From: Jacaranda mimosifolia
Lineage: Eukaryota; Streptophyta; Magnoliopsida; Lamiales; Bignoniaceae
Direction of reading: 5' to 3'
Length of the DNA: 64,000 nt
NCBI GenBank assembly: GCA_018894105.1
Contig: CM032123.1
Location: 28,807,744 to 28,871,743, forward strand
Shown here: piece after piece, positions 24,861 through 37,689 of the stretch
How the letters are laid out: each line of letters starts with the position of its first letter
Position numbering within the stretch: position 1 is the stretch's first letter
Program-made: the position numbers and the translations under genes
Notes under the pieces: generated by a model
What the model saw: only the letters and a program-made list of their open reading frames with translations
What the model was told of the DNA's origin: nothing
The model's database searches: none

Positions 24861-27800
24861 TTAGCATTCCCTCAATGTCAAGGGGATTTACCGATCAACT
24901 TTAGCTTGAAAATAAAACTATTATGGTAAGACCTTCAAAGCGATGCTCACAATTATGTTTGTGTCACATCAAACTAAAGATTGTGATATGTACCCTTAAA
25001 GAGGGGCTCACAAATATATTTGACAAGAAAGACTTAAAGGCCCCCTTATGTGCCTACACTGAGCAACAAACAACATTAAGAGTACAACAATATTAGAAGG
25101 TCATTCAATTGACTAAGTGTATGAACAAAATCGAATGGAAAAAATGTCCTTAAGTAAAAGGGAGCAAAATTCAATAACACCAAAGGGTATGAAAAATGCC
25201 TTGCAGACATTTGGCCTCACGAATACGAGTAAGCTAAAAATAAGTCGTAATACTACTTATGCACAAATAAAAATGCAAAGTAGTTCTAAAGAAAAGAAAA
25301 GGCAACAAGGAAACAAAACTCCTATTCTAAGTCACTGTGTACTCTTGCGGAACTTCACCTGCCGGATCCTCCACATAGCAGTAGAACTAGCCTTCGGAAC
25401 CCCAACAAACTCTTAGCAAAAAGATTAACTGGGATGTCACAGTTAAGTAGCAATAAATCCTCAACAGGGTATCATCCAATCTCGATGGGCATGCGGCAGC
25501 AGCTCTGGATGGTCTGCTCATAGATCATTATAGCTTTTGCCTCAACAGTCTCAAAAAACTCGTTTGAACCCTTGAATTTCTTGATTACGGCTTTGGAAGC
25601 AGTAGTGATAAGTATCTTCCCAACAAAAAAGGCCCAAGCCTTTGATACATGGTTGGCCTTTATCGAGTTTCTAGTCTTTTTACCCTTTCAGGGTAAACAA
25701 CTTTAAGACTATTAGGCCAATTATTGCTTGAAGCTATTTTCTCTCTCTCTATTGCTCCTGGAATTGGACAGTAGAGAGAGAGCTAGAATTTGTTCAGAAA
25801 ATATAAAAAATGCAGTTTATACATGAGCAATAGAACAGGCTTGTTATAGACAAAAAAGGTTTGGGACACCCAATTCTCCTTTGAGCTTATTATAGTCCTT
25901 CCAACAATAGAATCTCGCGCTTGAAGATGAGATTAGCAAATCTTAACACCACTTCCGTGATGGATAAGTAACATGAGATACTATGCTTTGAAATGCAATT
26001 ATACTGTTGCGCAAACCCAATTGCCTCCTTTTTAAGTCGAGATATCATCATTGCTACCCCCTCCACACAACAAGACATTTGCACAACTAAGTTCCAAGCC
26101 TTACCCAAAGGACTAAAAAGCATAATAAACAAATACATAAAGCCAATATATACATATATATATATAAAACATATGCAGAATAATCTAAGTGACAAAATAA
26201 GAACTTACTCGAGTAAAGTCTCCAGCAACTAACTCAGTCAATTTGAAAGATAATATCTCTAACCTCCCCTGATCACCCACTCACTCCGCCTCGTAGGCTA
26301 TCAATGTTGAAGGTAGTCTCATCTATGTCCTTATGTGAGTCAACATTGTAACTCCGGTATAAACCATAGCAAACCAGTCCTTTGCCCTCGCCAACATAAA
26401 AGAGTAAAAAGACGGCAGACAAGTATCCCCTATAGCGGATTTTCGCAAGTATTTTTGGTAACCATCGCTTCAAAACCAATGCCAACACCCGCATAGGCAT
26501 CACTAAGGTCGATGGAGCTTGCAATGGCTCAGTCGCCGATGAGGACAACTTGGGCACTATCCAGATAGAGATACCTCCCCACAGTATGGCTCTACTACAC
26601 ACCTCTCATTCGAGCTTTTGTCCACCCTCCAAGTGCAAATCCTCACTAAGTCTATCTTTTTTTCTGTACAACAAAAAAAAAAATTGTATATAAGTTCTAA
26701 AGAGAACATAAAAAAAGTACTAACAAAGACACATGCAAGAGCACTCAGTAAAGAAGAAAATAAACTAAGCACTCCTAGGGAATATGTAAGTCACGTTGAG
26801 GGAATCAAATAAACCCGCCTCCTTAATCAAAACTTTGGCAAAAGTCACGATGAACCTTACTCAGATGCACTAGCAATGGCGAATTACTCTACCTACAAGG
26901 AGCACCACAACCCTCGTGTCGCACAAAGAAAACCTCTTCTTCCATGGCCCTCGCGGAGAAGGCAAACCACTGAAGTACCTACTACTTGGTCTGGGGAGAT
27001 ATGAAAAAAAGATTTATGAGGCACCTCGCATACAAAGAATGAAAGCTAACAAGTAGATAGAAAGATCAACCAAGCAGTTCTAAAATCTTGCGAAGTATGC
27101 AAAGAAGTTGGGACGAACTGACTCAAACACACCCCATGACTCATGGCTATGCCCAATAATAAAAAATATGGTGGAAAGAAGAACCTACTATTGAAATAAC
27201 TACTGAACAGGTAAAGTATCCCAAAGAGGTAACACCATACTATTCTTGGATGAATGAAGGAGAAATTTGAACCCATCATAAACACAAGCCCTACGCATCA
27301 AAAATTTTAATTCCCTGGACAAAAGCAAGTAAGAAACTTTTGCAACTTCAATAAAATTACTATTAATGATAGGGTGTCATTGGACCCTCATTAGAAGAAT
27401 ACTTCGCTTCGGACTCGAAATTAGATTCTGATGCAGAAAATGACTTAAGAAACGGACGATGATCATCTAGCTCTTAAGACTTAATTTTATGAACTAACAC
27501 TAGGTCAGACGATGTGCCCAAAGAAGGGCTCACAAATTTAGGAAACATGGTGATACCGAAAGGTGGACGATCCCTAAAACCCGAGCGAATTTAGATGTCT
27601 GCAACTGCCTAAGGCAGTGCCCACCACTATAGCTACGTGTGTCAGCCACCATTGTAGGGAGCGCTCGACCCACAACCCCTAAGGCTCCTCTCCCTCTTAC
27701 TTTTGCAGACTTTGATTCAATTTGGGAGTCTAACTCCAATTGGGTCCTATTTCTTGACATATTTCTCGCAAGGTACGACATGACTCGATTTGATGAACCC

Positions 27801-28169
27801 CGAATATTATTTTACTAACTCTAAGGAGTTGGGTAGAAGCTCACATAGAATGAGAGAAAGTGAAATAGAAAAAAAAATAAAAGTATAGAAAAGGTTACAT
27901 TGGAAACTCATCTCAAAACTAAGCCCATTCTGTTCTATCTCAAGCTTGCCAAAATTTTACCAAGTCTTTAACGAATGCAAGGCATTTGGCAAGATGCTCC
28001 CTAAAACTTGCCAAACTTTAAGACCTAAAGAACCTTAGTTTAGACAAAAGTTGAATCATTTCGAATTTTAGCACAAATTATAAATAATAAAAATTAATGT
28101 AACGTAAAAACTAAAAGTAGACCTTATATTATACTTTCAACATGAAAATAAAATTTTTAAATTGAAAGT
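24861..28169 (-). mobile_element. Decayed retroelement region with antisense coding remnants
   Basis: Base composition changes here to less AT-rich sequence. Minus-strand frames carry short protein-like stretches interrupted by stops, for example near 25440-25690, 26270-26600, 27050-27290 and 27530-27780, but none matches a domain I can name with confidence. The region ends at a polypurine tract followed by a probable LTR start. In Tat-type Ty3/gypsy elements the space before the 3' LTR often contains an antisense ORF, so this may be such a region of a second, 5'-truncated element. That reading is inference from layout. Confidence 0.4.
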
Positions 28170-28180
28170 AGGAGGGGGAC
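28170..28180 (+). other. Probable polypurine tract before an LTR
   Basis: AGGAGGGGGAC directly precedes TGATATGG at 28181. A purine run abutting a TG-starting sequence is the usual layout of plus-strand priming sites. The nearby Tat-type element has the same arrangement before its TGATAT 3' LTR. Confidence 0.5.
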
Positions 28181-28402
28181 TGATATGGCAAATAAAGTTC
28201 CTAAGGATAAAAAATTAAAAATAAACTAAAGGGACTTGATTAATTAAATAATAAATAAAGTAAAAGACTAAAGAGCCCAAGTGATCAAGCCTACCAAGAT
28301 GGACATCTAAACCTTAATGGGATGAAGCCCGCTAAAGCATTAATAACTATAGATACCAACTTTCAAAGTCAAATGTAACACGAAAAATCATTTACAAAAA
28401 AT
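28181..28402 (+). repeat. Probable 3' LTR fragment, interrupted by the hAT element
   Basis: The sequence starts TGATATGGC right after the polypurine tract. It runs to the hAT insertion point and resumes at 32634. I could not locate the LTR end after 32642 or a matching 5' LTR in the window, so only the left boundary is supported. Confidence 0.4.
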
Positions 28403-31400
28403 CAGGGTTTTCAAAACCAAACCGAACCGAACCGATTAGTTCGACCGGTCCGACTGATATCCGGTGGCATTTCCGGTCCAATTTGAATGAAGAAACCGGC
28501 CATGAATTGACCCAGTGTGAACTGGTAAAAAATTGATCGAACCGGTACCGATTCGACCAGTTTTTAATCGGTTCACAGTTTTATTTTTATTTTTATTTTT
28601 ATTACAATTTATAAAAAATGAAAATTGAAAAGAGTAAAAAGTAAAACTAAAAACAGAAGCTGAGCCGCTGGAAACTAGAAAGGGAAAAGAAAAGGTTGAA
28701 AACCAAATAAGCAAAGAAAAAGGAAAGAAAAAGCAAATTGTGGGGGCAGCGGCCACTTAGACTTAGGGCTTTTCAATTTTCCTTCATTCTCATTTTTGAT
28801 TTGTGATTTCTATGTTACCTTTACCTTTACGCTTCTTTAATCTCTCTGTATTTCAAAAATCTTGGCTCCCATCGGCTTTTCTCATCTCAACAACCGTGGC
28901 GTCAGGCGTGGGCTTTTCTCATTTCTAATTCATTGGCTTTTCTCATTTCCTACCTAGCAGCTAGACGACTATTGTTGAATGTGGGTTGCTGACTTGCTGA
29001 ATTAATTTCTTAAGGTACTTGGTATTTTTGGTAAAATAGGAAATAACTTGTCCTAAAAACTTAAAATGATTTGTGGGTCAACTAAGCTTACTCATTGCTC
29101 AACTGTTTAGATTAGCAGCTTTGGCTCATGTATCCTGTTAGTCTATTACAGTCTATGCCATGTGTTTGTGTTTATTTTTTATACATCCATTTTTTCACAA
29201 TTTTTGTTAGCATGTATGTTGACTGGCAATGGTGATTTTAGTCATTAATATTGATTCTTTATTTTGTAGTAGTTATTTAAATTCTTTATTTTGTAGTAGT
29301 TATTGAAATTATTAATTAATCCTAATTACTAATTAGAAAAAGCATATATTATATTATCATGGAAAATAATAATATTAAGAAAAAAGTTCCATTCAAGAAA
29401 CAGAAAAAGAAAATTGAGAATAAATGGGAGAAACAAATAAAATGAAAGATGAATTCCATAGCCGTCAAGTACCTTCTTTGTGACTTCTCTTTATACTTTT
29501 AAGATATCATTAATGTCCTTTGATTCTTTTTCTCACTATTTTCATTGAAATCGTAGGGCATGGAAAATATTGCTTCCTCTACACCACTTGTGCCACCAGA
29601 AGACTCATCACAATCACTAGATCAATTTGGAAGTTGTGGTTAAAATCCTCGACATAGCATGGAAACATTGCTATGAAGTACCTTCTAATGGGAAGACTCG
29701 AACCCTCAAATGCTTATATTGTTATCAAGGAATTAGTGGTGGAGTAATCAATCGTATGAAGCAACATCTTGCTGGCATTACCGGTAATGTAAAAGTTTGT
29801 CCTAAAGTTCCTGCTGATATTCGCTTTCAAATCAAATGATCACTAATTGAAACTGCAAATAATAAAAAAGAGAAAGTTGCATCTAAATTGGACTTGTATG
29901 ATGATGTTACATGTGACATTGAAAGAGATGATATTGAAGAAATTTCAAATCCAACTAGTAAACAAAATGTAAGTGGTAGTAATAAGAGAAAAAAGACCGC
30001 TTACATTGGGAGTTACATGAAAATTGGTGATGGAATTGATTCATCTCAACCTAGCATACAAGTAAAATTGCATAGTAAAGAGAGATGGCATCATACTGAT
30101 ATATCTATTGCTTTGTGGATGTATGACTGTTGCATTCCGATTAATGCTGTGAATTCACCATATTTTCAACCAATTATAAGTAGGATAGCAACAATGGGTC
30201 ATGGATACACTGGTCCTTCTTATCATGCTTTAAGAGTCCTTTTACTTAAAGAAGCCAAAACTCAATGTCAATTAACTATTGATGATCTTTGAAGTACTTG
30301 TTGCACAATTATGGGTGATGGTTGGATTGATCAAAGTCATAGATCGTTGATAAATTTCTTGGTTTATTGTCCATCTAGGGTATCATTTATTAAATCTGTT
30401 GATGCTTCCAACATTGAAAGTGATGCAGACTTTGTGCAATCTCTTTTTTGATATAGTTGAGATCGTGGGTGTTAATAATATTGTTCATATGGTCACTGAT
30501 AATGCAAGGAAGTACAAAAAAGCTGGAAAATTGCTCTCCAAAAAATATCCTTCTATTTGTTGGTCTCCATGTTCTGCTCATTGCATTAATTTGATTATGA
30601 AGGATATTGGAGAATTGACATTAGTGAAAATTTTGGTTGTTCTTGCTTCAAGGATCGCATTTTTTATTTACAATCATAAATGGCCTCACGCATGGTTGGG
30701 AAAACGGGTTGGATGGACTGAAATTATTTGTCCAAGAGAGATTCGCTTTTGCACAACATTCATAGCGTTGAAGAGTTTTTATGATCACAAAGAAGATTTG
30801 GAAGCTATGGTTGTAAGTGCAGAATTTAAAAAGTTTTTGAAGACTGAAAAGGGTAAGGAGGTTAAGCAAATTGCTCTTGATAGCACATTTTGGAATAATT
30901 CCTTAATTGTTGTGAAGATTATGGGTCCACTTATAAGATTATTACGCATTTGTGATTATGATGAAAAGCCTCCACTAGGCTATGTGTATGAGGGGATGTA
31001 GAGGGCGATAAAGGGCATAAAGGAATTATTCAAGAATAAGGAATATTTGTATAACACCTATATTGATATTATCAATAATAGGTGGGATAATATGTTGCGC
31101 AAACATCTCTATGCAGTTGCATTTTACTTGAATCCTGCTTTTCAATATGATCCAGAGAGTCCTTCACAAAGTGCTGAGGCTATGAGTGGTCTACTTGATG
31201 CTATTGAGAAACTTTGTCTAGGAGTAGATAATGTGTTGGATGAGATTAGTATGTTTCGGGAGCGTAAGAATAGTTTTGGAAGGAAAGTAGCAATCAATAA
31301 TGCAAAAACTACAAGGCCCGGTACGTATTTAGTATTGATTTATTTATTTCTTTATTATTGATATTTTATTGCTACCATGTGATTTTAATCTTATTTTTCT

Positions 31401-32405
31401 ACATGGTGTATAATTGTTTTTTAAGATGAATGGTGGAGGATTTTTGGTAGTGATGCCCCAAACTTGCAGAAGATTGCTATCAAGATATTGAGTCAAACCT
31501 CATCTTCTTCTGGATGTGAGCGTAATTGGAGTGTATTTGAACACATCCATACTAAGAAGAGGAATAGGTTGGAGCATCAAAGGCTAAATGATCTTGTCTT
31601 TGTTCATTACAATTTGCGCTTGCAACAACGGTAAATAATTAAAAAATTTACTTTTCTTTTGTCATTAGTAAAATTTTATGTTGTAGTAATTGTTCACATT
31701 TTTATTATTTTAGTACTTACAAATTAAAGTTACATTTGAAATATTATATTGCTTTTGTAGTGGTAAACATAGAAAAAAATCATACGATCCAATTGATTAT
31801 GAATGCATTGACAAAGTAGACTTTTGGATAATCGATGAGGAGCCAAGTGGAGAGCTTGATTGTGATGAGTTAGAAGAAATGCTCGAGGATGAGTTATGCA
31901 ATGAAAACTTGCGTCCGTCTAGAGGTCATATTCTATATTATTCATCCATTAATTTTGTTAATATCTTATTTTCTTCATATTTTACTCATATTATCATTAA
32001 ATATTTCTTTGTCTAGGTGATGAAGATGACACGGATATGATTAATGATCAAGTTGATTTATCCAAATTTGGTGGCATGAGCTCGAGCTCTAATAATGGTG
32101 AAGTCAATCATATTTTAAGGTATCAAAGGGATCACCTTATTGATGAAGATGATGATTAATTATTTTGATCATTTTAGTTTGTGAAACATGTTTTTATTTC
32201 TTTTGAAATGGAACTCAATGATGTAGAACTTATATTTGGATAGTTGATGGTTGAGACATTTAGTGCAACAAAACTTATTTTATTATGTTAAGTGTTGAAC
32301 TTGAAATTTGATGTGATGATCACTTGAGAAACATTAAATAGTTGTGGTAAATATTTATAATTGTGTTATCTTTATCTTTCATTTGGAGAAAGAATTTCTT
32401 TGATT

Positions 32406-32442
<37 letters not shown>

Positions 32443-32633
32443 ATATTATTATTATTATTTGCTAATATTTAAAATATTGTATATAAATATTGTATGTATA
32501 TATATATTTATAAAATTATTTATAATTATTACATCTTTATGACGTCACACCGATTGAATCGGTGGTTGAACCGGTCGGATCGATAACCAGTAAAGCCATT
32601 AGTTCAATGCCCGGTCCGATTTTGAAAACATTG
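28403..32633 (+). mobile_element. hAT-superfamily DNA transposon, complete ends, broken transposase
   Basis: The 4231-bp element has terminal inverted repeats CAGGGTTTTCAAAACC at the left and CAATGTTTTCAAAATC (minus strand) at the right. It is flanked by a perfect 8-bp duplication CAAAAAAT at 28395-28402 and 32634-32641, which defines hAT insertions. Subterminal regions (28420-28570 and 32550-32620) are packed with ACCGG/CCGGT and AACCG motifs, the expected layout for transposase binding. The interior carries one transposase gene in plus orientation. (TA)n(TG)n microsatellite sequence lies near 32406-32445. Perfect target duplications with a damaged gene suggest a moderately recent insertion by an element mobilised in trans, or decay after insertion. 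Confidence 0.93.
29560..32159 (+). pseudogene. hAT transposase with BED finger, DUF659 and hAT dimerisation domain, broken
   Basis: The frame opens at ATG 29560 and hits a stop at about 29640; the next segment (29627-29839) is in another phase. It carries a BED-type zinc finger (CLYC followed by MKQHL). After stops near 29837-29839 and 30290, a DUF659 region is visible at 30090-30620 with GDGW and DNA.KY-type motifs and CSAHCINL. A catalytic-core segment follows to 31360, with an in-frame TAG at 30999-31001. An intron-like gap precedes the hAT C-terminal dimerisation domain at 31420-31635 (WWRIFGSDAPNLQKIA, SSSSGCERNWS). Two acidic C-terminal exons end at TAA 32157-32159. At least three stops and one frameshift make it non-functional. 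The domain order is that of plant hAT transposases. Confidence 0.9.
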
Positions 32634-32641
32634 CAAAAAAT

Positions 32642-34385
32642 TGAGAGCTCTGACTCAACACAACACGTTCCAGAGAAAATAACTAATAAAAAAACTTCCT
32701 AATTTTTTAAAATGACCCTAACTCCGTTTTGGAGCAGCATCAATATTACATTTCATCTTAATATAAGTATGATCCTTAGTGTATATATATATATATATAT
32801 GTAAACATGTTTTCATTAAATCATGTTGGGTATAATCATTTTATTATGTGTTATGAAAATTTTATGATATGTTAGCTCAAAACTAGTTTTGAAATTTTAT
32901 AAGCTTTATTATAGTGGTTGTTGGACTTTCCATCAATTGTTGTTTTAGTCATATGATCATATTAACTATATGTTATCGTATTTTTATTTTGGACTATCAT
33001 CATTTTGCACCTTAAACATACTTAATGTACTTGTTAGGCTTTTAGACTCATCCCTTTTAATTTTTCATATATGGACAAGAGTTAGCAATGTCAAAGGAAC
33101 CAAAGAATCATAATTTAGTTATTTAAGTTTTCCATTACTTTTAATCTATGTTACAATATTATTTTATTTTGTTGAGTAGAATGTTACAGAATTTGAAATT
33201 TTTTTGTGTTGTAATTTACGTTATACCTCACTTGTGGTATTCTGATTTGTGGCTGTGACATAACACAAGCATTTCTTACATTCTAAATGTTAGTTTTATA
33301 TATATATAATATTACTTTAAGCTATACGATAACATCTTATTCATTAGTTTTCTTGTGATTGTGCTTGCAATAGATAACATCAATCGTAGCTTTCTTGGAA
33401 CTTATTTTGGGATGGTGGTAGATGGCCACATGCATGAAGAGGTCACCACATTCTTAAAACAACATCAAGTGGCATGGCTTTCATAGGCCAACCATTTAAT
33501 TTATTTATCTGTTCACTTCTATTGTAACTATTAAATTATATGTATTTTTGTGGTTTTATTAGTGTGAAGTTGTATTGAATTTACAAAATAGTTATCTTGC
33601 TTAAAAAGAAAGGTCATTCTCAAATATAAATCTTTGTTGAAGGACCGTCTTTAAAGATGATTTTGGCCATATAGATACTACTTTTGCATCTAACTTTATC
33701 AAGACTAGATATTTAACGTTGCCAAACTAAGGATTTTTTTCCAAGATTTTTTTTCCTGAAAGAGGAGAAAACACCTATAGGCACTTTAAATTTGGTCATA
33801 AGTAAATGTTAGGACATAAGGAATGCTCTAACTGTGACCTTTTCAATAATATTAGGTCCCTTGGTTTCATTAAATTGATCGAATACTTGGATTAGTTGAA
33901 TCATAATAAGTAAACTAGTATAATCAATTCATTCATTCATTTAATCTAATAATTGGATCGATTACCTTTGCATGAAATCAACTTATTGAAGTTATCGTTT
34001 TAAGTTCACTCATAAACTAATAGTAGACTCACAATTTTTATAATTTAATCGAATAGTTAAATTATTCTTGAGAGGTGATGTTTTATGGTGTATTGAAATT
34101 CCATAAAATTAGACCCCAAAAAAAAAAAAATCTTAGCCAAAAATTTGCCTTCAAATGCACATACAAGCAAACAAATAGAATATAAACTTATGAAATGCAA
34201 GAACTCTCAAAAGGCCACACAACACCACAAAGGTCACACAGCCTAGCATATAGCTAGTGATCACATCACAGTTGAAACATGTACTTAGGTTTGTTTATGA
34301 TTTAAAATTTTGAGTTTAAGAATAAACATTAACGGATCGCTTATAATTTTAATGTACATAGAAGTAAAAATAAATAAATAAAATT
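32642..34385. other. AT-rich DNA between hAT and Tat-type elements
   Basis: The first part probably continues the LTR interrupted by the hAT element. The remainder is AT-rich with short AT dinucleotide runs (32784-32800, 33300-33308). No coding region or RNA gene is recognised. Confidence 0.5.
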
Positions 34386-35120
34386 TGATATAGGTACACC
34401 TAGCAAACCCAATATGGTCGGCCCAATATTCAGCATCATTACCAAGCCCAAATCAACTAGGATAACCCAAGTGTAAGCATCCAGTATCGACCACAAGTGG
34501 AGCCGGTTGACCTCAAGAAAACCAACGAAAACCTCGTATATACACTCGATTTCAGCCTTCTCAACCAGGTATGGTCAAACGAGATATGCATCAGTGCCAT
34601 TTCTAATTGCGGCTATATTAATTACAACGCATACCATCGATCACATCTGTATTTAATATGGTCGAACTATTATCCTATCCACATTAATGACTCCGTCAGC
34701 TAGTCACCTCCATATTAATGAAGAAGGTAATGGTGCTCCTTATTTTCAGCCAACCAATGTCAAAAGACCTATAATGCCCCTACAGGGAAAAGAGGAATGT
34801 TGTCAAATAGTAGGAGAATACTATCTTTTCAACCTCTCCCTTCTAAGCGGCGAGTATTATAAATACCCATTTTCTAGAGACAAAGAGATGGTGATCTACT
34901 CTTACTAAGTTGTTACTTTGTCAAATTATTTTCTGGTCGAATAATTATTGACTTAAGCATCGAAGAGCCATAGCCGAGGACCTTCTCGACTAGGCTAACG
35001 TGTGTTCCTTGGTTGCAGGATTCAACCTGCATCTTTAGTTATTCCCTAATTCCATCTTTCTAGTCGACTAATCTATCTGGTCAACAGGAAAAGCCTAATT
35101 CATAGAACAATACATTATCA
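34386..35120 (+). repeat. 5' LTR of the Tat-type element
   Basis: This 735-bp repeat aligns over its full length with 44950-45704. It starts TGATATAGGTACACC and ends ATACATTATCA. A TATAAATA promoter element lies at 34858-34865, matched at 45441-45448 in the other LTR. Confidence 0.92.
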
Positions 35121-35123
35121 TTG

Positions 35124-35140
35124 TGGCACCATATGTGGGA
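35124..35140 (+). other. tRNA primer-binding-site-like sequence
   Basis: TGGCACCATATGTGGGA begins three bases after the 5' LTR. It starts with the TGG expected to pair with a tRNA CCA end and resembles the TGGCGCCGTCTGTGGGA form seen after many plant Tat-type LTRs. I do not assign the tRNA. Confidence 0.6.
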
Positions 35141-35759
35141 TATTGAATCCTTAACTGCGGAAATGGTAAACACTGGGTATATCACATCTAAAAGGCAAAG
35201 TGACTGCATATCATCACCACCACCACCCCGTCACCTCCACAGTCGCAGCAGCCCTAGGACGCAGCAGGACCAAGTTCTCAACTGGAGCAAGTGGTAACTT
35301 TGATAATTCCACAGCTTATGCAAATAATAAGCCATCATATATCGGCTCAGCTTTCAGCATAGCTATCAGCGGTACTGCAAAGACATAATAATCAACCTGT
35401 GGCGGCCACTAACACCACCCCACATCTTTCCTACCAAGAAGAGGGACCCCCATGGGATGAAAAAGGAAGAGATAAAGTACATCATCACCAACAGACATGA
35501 AGTTAATTCGAGGCATTTTCCACGAGAAGAGGCCTACCAACACCCCCGTGAGAAGGTTACCGATTCTGTTGAGCACTTTACTTAACCCCTTCAAGCTTGG
35601 AAGCATGGCAGGGTTGAGCGCCGGAGACCTCAGCCAGGCAAAAATTTATGTCAAATAGACCGTGAAGAATAAAAGGAAGCCTCCCATCAAGTTCAGCAGC
35701 TGAATAGGTGCCTAAAGGAAATTTCTAGGCAAAAACCAAAAGAAATCTCCAGCTTGACA

Positions 35760-36480
35760 ATACTCCTTGACTTCATCAAGAGAGAGAATCACCATTCATC
35801 CAAGATATAGTTGAGGAGCACATAGCAATCTGTACAAAGATCCCAACTGGTCTACCCAGATATGACAAATCTACCGACCTAAATGAACATCTTCTGCAGT
35901 TTGAGCACATAATCCAACTCCATGGTCATAACGAACACATCCATGCCAATATGTTAGTCTCTATTTTCCAGGGAATAGCTCTCAAATGGTTTGTTAAGCT
36001 GGAGCCTGCATCCATCTTCTCTTATGATCAGCTATGTGATAAAAATTTTGCACCAATTCGCTACTTGATGGAAAGCTAAGCTCCTACATACTCACCTCCA
36101 TACAATCAAACAGAACGAGAGAGAGTCCCTTCGAGATTTCTTTACAAGATTTAACAGTAAACATCGAGGTGTTAAAAATCGACAATCCTAGGATTAAATT
36201 CCTGATCGATGTGTTGTTCATCGGACTCAAGTGTAAGAAGAGTGTTAATGCCCTAGTTAGATGAAGGCTAAGAATAATGAAGGAGTTACTTAACCTCATG
36301 GAGAGGTACATAACCCAAGAAGATATGAATAAAATAAATATGAGAGTCTTGACAATGATAAGAAAAAAGAAAAGAAGAAGGAGGACAACAAGAGAAGGAC
36401 GATCACAGATCCTCCATCAAGAGATTCCATTATTACACCCTATTGAACCCGCCCAAAAAAAAGGTCCTGTTTGCTTTCCA
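35760..36480 (+). pseudogene. gag remnant of the Tat-type element
   Basis: Fragments of a retrotransposon gag domain occur in shifting frames, the clearest being ESLRDFFTRFN near 36120-36155, followed by a segment matching the usual FLIGLK region. Lysine/arginine-rich sequence follows at 36350-36400. Many stops and frame changes interrupt it. Boundaries are approximate. Confidence 0.65.
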
Positions 36481-36979
36481 AAATGATAACTTGCTGAAAA
36501 ATATTAGAAAACTCAATGAAACGACTACTATGGAAAATTCAAAGAAGTGTTGACATTTTCACAAATAGAAGGATTCATGACACAAAAGACTACTTTAATC
36601 TTCATGACAAAATTGAGCGGCTCATCCAACAAGGCCAACTGAAGAAATACATTTATCAGTAGACTCATCAAGACGAGGGTTTGATCGACCAAACTCCTAA
36701 TAGAGAAAGGTCGATCAGCCCAAGGAAAGATGGCAAGGGGAAAAAGAAGGCCGAGGACGAGCGTCCTCCCTTGCGAGGTGTAATTGATACTACCACAGGT
36801 GTACCAACTGGAGGGATACCAAAACAGTAGGAACGTAGGTCCAATGCCGATTGGAATCAGCCAAATCTTCACAAACCAACATAATCTTTCAGGCTCTACA
36901 AGCTCAGAACCTATCTCTTTCTCAAATTTTGACCTCTTACACTTGTGGTAGGAAGGAATTGACAGCAAGTTGGATTGCC

Positions 36980-37080
36980 CATTGGTTGTTGTTGTTGAAA
37001 TTGCAAATTTTGAAGTTAAAAAGATCTTGGTCGATAATGGTAATTCAATTGACATAATCATTTTTCGACCTTAAAAAGAA
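36980..37080 (+). pseudogene. Retroviral-type aspartic protease remnant
   Basis: A short segment reads VDNGNSIDII around 37030-37065. It corresponds to the DxGSS-type active-site motif of Ty3/gypsy proteases, with the aspartate kept. The rest of the domain is scattered in other frames. Confidence 0.6.
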
Positions 37081-37689
37081 TGAATATGGGCTAGCTGAAG
37101 TTCAAACCAATTAGTACCTCGCTCATCGAATTTGGGGGATTGAAAATCATCTCAGTAGGATCCATAAGTTTATTTACCTCATTTGGAGAATCGCCCAAGA
37201 GATAAACTCTGATGATCAGCTACCTTGTGGTTGATGCGCCCTTTGCTTATAATGCCATAATCGAGAGGCTCGCTTTGAATGACTTCAGAGCAGTCATTTC
37301 AACCTACCACATGAAGGTCAAATTCCTGACAATGGCAATAACAGGGGAATTGCTTTGTAATGTGAAATGAGCCTAGTGTTGCTATACTATCTCTGTAGAA
37401 GCAAGCAAACAAAAAACTGGACCAAAATTGAAACCCTTGGGGGACATCCCAGTAATGGAACCCAAAGAGAAATAGGTGAACAAGAAGAGAAAAAGATAAA
37501 AGTCAGGGTCGAGCCAATTGAAGAATTTAAAGCTTCAAAAATAGAGCCTAGAAATCTCGACAAGACCACAAGGATAGGCACTCACCTGGAAAGCAATATG
37601 GAATGCATGGTGGTCGATTTCCTCAGAAGGAATGTTGATGTTTTGCTTGGAAAGTAGCTGACCTATAGAGAATCAATCCTCATATTGTT

